From: Schistocephalus solidus
Taxonomy: Eukaryota; Platyhelminthes; Cestoda; Diphyllobothriidea; Diphyllobothriidae
Reading direction: 5' to 3'
Assembly: GCA_017591395.1 (NCBI GenBank)
Contig: WEDG01004542.1
Coordinates: 58,581-122,580, forward strand
DNA: 64,000 nt
Below, piece after piece: positions 59,440 through 64,000 of this stretch (positions within the stretch are counted from its first letter, which is position 1; every line of letters begins with the position of its first letter). The translations under genes and the position numbers were made by a program. The notes beneath the pieces were generated by a model that worked only from the letters and a program-made list of their open reading frames with translations, was not told where the DNA came from and searched no databases.

Positions 59440-60305
59440 CGATGGGGCCTCGTAGCTCCGTTGGCTAGTGCTTTGTAATCATCTGGTCGATTCTAGATTG
59501 ATTGCTTAGGAAATCCGGCTTGGGCAATCAGCTAACTGTATCAGAATTGGTGGATTCCATACCCTGCAAAAGGCTAGAGCGTAACTTGATCCAAGAGTGA
59601 TTAAACTCACGGCTCCCGGTGGGGCCTCATAGCTCTATTGACATGAGGTCAAATCCCACTGAGGCCGCCGAGTTTTTCACAGGTGGGTCAAAGGAATTAC
59701 TAAAAGCTTTCAAAATCCTCTACCAATTAATTGCGCCTTGTAATCATCTGGTCGATTCTAGGTTGAATGCTAAGGAAATCCTGCTTGGGCAGTCAGCTTA
59801 CTTTATCAGAATCGGTGGAATCCAATACACTGCAGTAGGCTGGAGGGAAACTTGACCCATATGTGATTAAACTCATGGCTCCCGGTGGGTCCTCGTTGCT
59901 TCAAGGGCTAGAGCGTTGACTGCAATAAAGCCTTCTCATTGCTGACATGGGTTCAAACACCCACCGAGGTTGCCAAGATTTTCACTAAGTGGTACAAAGG
60001 AATTATTCAATGCTGCCAAAAGTCCTCTAATTATTAATTTTGCGTGGTAGTCATCTGGCGGATTCTGGATTGATTGCTAAGGAACTCCTTCTTGGGCACT
60101 CAGCATAATGTATCAGAATTGGTGGATTCCATATTTTGCAGTAAGCTGGGTAGGTAACTTGACCGAAATGTGATTAAACTGAAGGCTCCCAGTTGGGCCT
60201 CGTAGCTCAGTTGTCTAAAGAGTTTTCTGTTCTAACGCCTTCCCACTGCTGCCCATGTGCCGAATCCCACTGAGGCCGCCGAGGTTTTTACAAGTGGGTG
60301 AAATA
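59440..60305 (+). repeat. tRNA-like SINE array, right arm (plus-oriented units)
   Basis: Heads at 59450 (GGGGCCTCGTAGCTCCGTTG), 59623, 59885 (CCTCGTTGCTTCAAGGGCTA, B-box GGGTTCAAACACCC at 59949) and 60197 (GGGCCTCGTAGCTCAGTTG). The body marker TCATCTGG(T/C)(C/G)GATTCT lies at 59479, 59744 and 60051, giving unit spacings of 265 and 307 bp. The next body segment TGCTTGGGCA(G)TCAGCTTA leads to GATTAAACTCA(T/C)GGCTCCC and directly into the next head. Deletions inside heads explain the uneven period. Confidence 0.85.
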
Positions 60306-60309
60306 AATG

Positions 60310-61015
60310 TTTTATTATTTGCTACTAAAGTAAAAGGTTTAGTGTAATTTCCACGATTTCAGCAGGTGTTTTATTTTTGGGCTTAACCTCTAAAGCTGTT
60401 AAGAACACCAGAGAAGAATAATTAAATAGTTTTAGCTTATCTACGGAGAAAGCTGCTGGCAAATTTGAGATGCGATCCCGTAGCATTCAAGGCATAACTC
60501 TCCAACAAATAGACCAGTTAAGAGTAACCCTAGGATATAAATTAAATGATCTCAGTCAGAGTCAAAATTTAAATTAAACGAGGACAATGTTGCTGCCGTA
60601 ATTCACAGTTTTAACAGACCATTCGGTCAAAATATACAACAATTTTATTGACAAAACGAACTGTGACCTCTGTTGAATTGTATTCAAATGTGCCAGTTTA
60701 TGAAGAAAGGGGGACATTAATCAAATCATGCGTTTAACATTTGTGCACCGAAATCGCTCCCAGAGGTTCATTTTTACACCCAAGTGCAAAGTCTGCTTTA
60801 TTTCAATAAGCTGGTCCAAACGTTTAAATTATAGCAAACACACAATTGCTAGCCATTTGGAAAGTAGTTTGCAGTTTGTTCAAGCGTAGTAGAATTTCCA
60901 ACAAGGCTGAGCTTACGGACAGTTACCCTTCTTTCAGTGTTCTCCAGTCATTTATGCACGCACGAGTACTACTGATTCAGGGCTATTCACACTTTCCTCC
61001 TCTCACCCGTATTGA
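60310..61015. other. No recognisable gene or repeat
   Basis: AT-rich spacer between the SINE array and the microsatellite block. Confidence 0.5.
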
Positions 61016-61017
61016 CT

Positions 61018-61868
61018 ATGATGATGATGATGATGAGGATTATGACTATGATGTTATTTTCTCCTAGCATGATGATGAGGATGAGAATAGGATGATGTGT
61101 GTGTGCGTGTGGTTGTGTGTGTGATGGTGTGTGTGTGATGGTGTGTGGTAGTGTGTGGTGTGTGTGTGTGTGTGTGATGTGTGTGTGATGTGATGTGTGT
61201 GTGTGTGATGATGTGTGTGATGATGTGTGTGTGTGTGATGATGATGATGATGATGTGTGATGTGTGTGTGTGAAGTCTTGATCATGATGATCTGATCATG
61301 ATAATGTGTGTGTGTCTAATGTGTGTGTGTGTGATATGTGATGATGATAGAGATGATGAGATGATGGGAATATGATGTGTGATGTGATGTGTGGCAATGA
61401 TGGTGTGATGATGTGTGATGGTGTGTGATGTGTGTGTGTGTGTGTGTGTGGTGGTGATGTGTGTGTGATGTGTGTGATGTGTGTGTGATGTGTGTAATGT
61501 GATGTGATGATGTGTGTGATGTGTGATGTGTGATGTGTGTGTGTGTATGATTAGTGATAGTGTGTGTGTGATGATGTGATGCTGTGTGTGATGATGTGTG
61601 ATAGTAGTGTGAATGTGTGTGTGTGATGTGTGATGTGTGTGATGTGTGATGTGTGTGTGTGTGATGTGTGTGTGATGTGTGTGATGATGTGATGATGAAA
61701 TGTGTGATGTGTAGTGTGATAGTGATAAATGATGTGTGTGTGTGTAGTAATGTGATGTGTGTGTGTGATGATGATAATGTGTGTGTGATGTGTGTGGTAA
61801 TGTGTATATGTGTGTGTGATGTGTGATGTGTGTGTGTGTGATGTGTGTGTGTGTGATGAGTGTCAATA

Positions 61869-61912
<44 letters not shown>

Positions 61913-62480
61913 TGATGAATGATGTGATGATAATGTGTGTGAGATGATGATGATAGTAATAGTGATGTGATAATGTGTGATGATAATGTGTGTGATGTGT
62001 GTGTGTGTAGTGATGTGTGATGTGTGTGATGTGTGATGTGTGAAATGTGTGTGTGTGATGATGTAGTGTGTAATGTGTGTGTGTGTGTGTGTGTGTGTGA
62101 TGTGTGTGATGTGTGTGATGTGTGATGTGTGATATAATGATGTGATGATGATGTGTGTGTGTGATGTGATGATGTGTGTGATGATGTGTGTGTAATGATG
62201 ATGTGTGATGATAGTGATGTGTGTGTGATGATGTGTGTGTGATAATGTGGTATGTGATAATGTGTGATGTGTGTAGTGATGTGTGATAATGTAATGTGTG
62301 TTGATGATGGTAGGTGGTGTGTGTGTGTGTGTGTATGTGTATAATGATGTGATGATCGATGATGATGTGTGTGATGCTAGTTGTGATGATTGATATTAAT
62401 GATGTAAAGGTGTGTGTGGTGTATGTGTATATATATGAATTATATTATGATGATGTAATCAATGTGATGTGTGATGTGTG
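61018..62480 (+). repeat. Compound (TG)n/(GATG)n microsatellite, about 1.45 kb
   Basis: Starts with (GAT)n at 61019-61035, then irregular mixtures of TGTG, GATG and GATGTG across 1.4 kb. The long minus-strand frame of Thr/His repeats is an artefact of the repeat. Confidence 0.95.
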
Positions 62481-62496
62481 GCGATGCTAGATTGTA

Positions 62497-62534
<38 letters not shown>

Positions 62535-62651
62535 GGGATGATGATGATAATGATGATGATGCTAATGATGATGATGATGACGATGATGGTTGTGATGATG
62601 ATGATGATGATGAGGAGGAGGAGGAGGATGATGATGATGATGAGGATGATG

Positions 62652-62700
<49 letters not shown>

Positions 62701-62712
62701 CGATGATGGTTA

Positions 62713-62744
<32 letters not shown>

Positions 62745-62747
62745 ATA

Positions 62748-62838
<91 letters not shown>

Positions 62839-62856
62839 GGAGGATGATGATGAATA
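62481..62856 (+). repeat. (GAT)n microsatellite
   Basis: Nearly continuous GAT/GATGAG triplets with a few GGT, GAC and GCT variants. Because the unit is a triplet, all frames stay open (poly-Asp, poly-Met), so the 167- and 149-codon frames here are not genes. Confidence 0.95.
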
Positions 62857-62889
62857 TTATGTACTTTCCTCTAACCCCCGCGTTGACTA

Positions 62890-64000
62890 TGACGTCAGTG
62901 TGCTTGTGTGCCCAACCGGCAAATTCATTCGAGCGTTCGAAGGAATTCTTTTTCCTTTCTCGCCCATACAGGACAAGTCCTGCTTAGAAAGTTGTTTTTA
63001 GAAGTAGAAAAATCCATCCAGATACATTCATGGTGGGATACGGCACCATGGACGCGACTGTTCTGAAAGTTCAACAGTACCGCTGTGGAAAGTGGTCACT
63101 TTGTAGGGGGCTTCTTGTTGAGCAGGTTAAGAACTTGAGCAGAAAAGTAGTCTGTATGACGGTACTTCCGGAAAAGCAGTAATCGCACCAAAATGTCATC
63201 TCATATGAATCAGTTTAATGTACAGATAGACCGATGGACCAGGCAAAATAAACAAAGGAGTTAACATGAATGCAAATTCACTAGGATGACGTGGTGGTAT
63301 CCTGGTAAAGACAATAATTTTAATCTGCAGTTTGCAGTATAAATGCTTTTTGTTTTAGCTAACTGTAAATTCAGTGAAGTAATCCCACGAAACGTAAACG
63401 AAAATGTTAAATTCGCTGCATATAAGGAAGGATTATCTACGCCAGTTTTAGATACCCCAGGATGCCGGCTTTTGAATCTACATCTCTTCGGCTCTCACAA
63501 TTAAAAGTTTGGTAACAAATTACTACCTGCAGTAACTGTCCTTACTCATGAACTCTTATGGATTTTATGAGTTACGGCCAGTTACGCGAAATCAGCGCAC
63601 ACTGCGTCCGCCAAAACTTAAAAATCAATAAAAAATAAACCTTTAGGAAAAATAAGGCTTATTATGGTTTAAAAATTTATATTAAAATTGTCTAGAAATG
63701 CTATTTTTTAGAAAAGGTACAAATTAAGAAAAGGTGAAAAATTAACTAAGTTGAGTAAACTGAATTTAAAATGTATAGGAAGCCTGTCCATGCAACTGAA
63801 CAAGTAAATAAAGCAGAAAAGTAGAATTAATTTGAAAATTATGTTTTTCAGAGTTTTCCACATACATATTTATCTAGATTAGTGCACAACGTAACGTATG
63901 GTTGTCATCAAGCAGCCTAACATGTGTGTGTATATTCCAACACCGTTTTACGAGAATTGACAGATTTCTTCCGTTTTTACATGGCCATAGACGCGTTTGA
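62890..64000. other. No recognisable gene or repeat
   Basis: AT-rich right end. No EF-hand first exon seen on the minus strand. Confidence 0.5.

Noticed and set aside
59885..59965. Possible genuine tRNA gene in the repeat array
   Set aside because: Good box-like words, but the head recurs with deletions every 265-307 bp with a common body. These are tRNA-derived repeats.
58715..60305. CRISPR-like array
   Set aside because: Units are about 300 bp, diverged, in both orientations and tRNA-like, in a eukaryotic genome.
61064..61866. Long minus-strand Thr/His-repeat frames
   Set aside because: Pure artefact of the TG/GATG microsatellite.
62498..63001. 167-codon Asp-rich and overlapping 149-codon Met-rich frames
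   Set aside because: They are translations of the (GAT)n array, which keeps all frames open. The unique C-terminal part has no recognisable motif.

Overview
This is a stretch of a repeat-rich animal genome, not a prokaryotic or organelle sequence. It has no operons and no long intact ORFs. One host gene is split into short exons by introns of 0.7 to 9.6 kb, and the space between is filled with decayed retroelements. The mixture includes an endonuclease-RT element whose ORF runs into a C-terminal C2H2 zinc-finger array, Penelope-like elements with GIY-YIG endonuclease, CR1-like LINEs, tRNA-derived SINEs and (TA)n/(TG)n/(GAT)n tracts. I associate this mixture with flatworms, most likely a diphyllobothriidean tapeworm (Spirometra/Dibothriocephalus/Schistocephalus type). 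That assignment is inference from repeat resemblance.

The host gene is the main biological content. Eight exons on the minus strand, between 56.77 kb and 26.68 kb, encode the C-terminal five EF-hands of a six-EF-hand calcium-binding protein of the calbindin-D28k/calretinin/secretagogin/Drosophila Cbp53E family. All exon edges but one splice cleanly with GT/AG and matching phase. The exception lies inside the EF5 loop. The first EF-hand and N-terminus (about 50 residues) are not found and probably lie beyond the right edge.

Layout: 0-2.6 kb, 3' half and tail of a C2H2-type non-LTR element. 3.8-7.7 kb, a decayed CR1-like LINE on plus, followed by an older one on minus (8-9 kb). 10.8-11.85 kb, a mariner transposase relic. 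13.7-17.1 kb, the 5' half of a C2H2-type element with a recent 747-bp tandem duplication. 18-19.4 kb, inverted Penelope-like (PLE) fragments. 19.6-23.0 kb, the longest C2H2-type element copy (minus), abutted by another PLE fragment. 26.7-56.8 kb, the EF-hand gene, whose introns hold PLEs (28.3-32.1, 34.6-35.3 and 49.8-50.5 kb), a C2H2-type element (38.5-40.4 kb), solitary tails, SINEs and a 670-bp foldback element (55.2-55.9 kb). 58.7-60.3 kb, a two-armed, oppositely oriented array of tRNA-like repeats. 61.0-62.86 kb, a 1.8-kb microsatellite block.

No rRNA gene, genuine tRNA gene, CRISPR array or intact transposase was found. Every retroelement ORF seen carries stops or frameshifts. Element edges are approximate (tens of bases); exon edges are exact where splice signals are clear.
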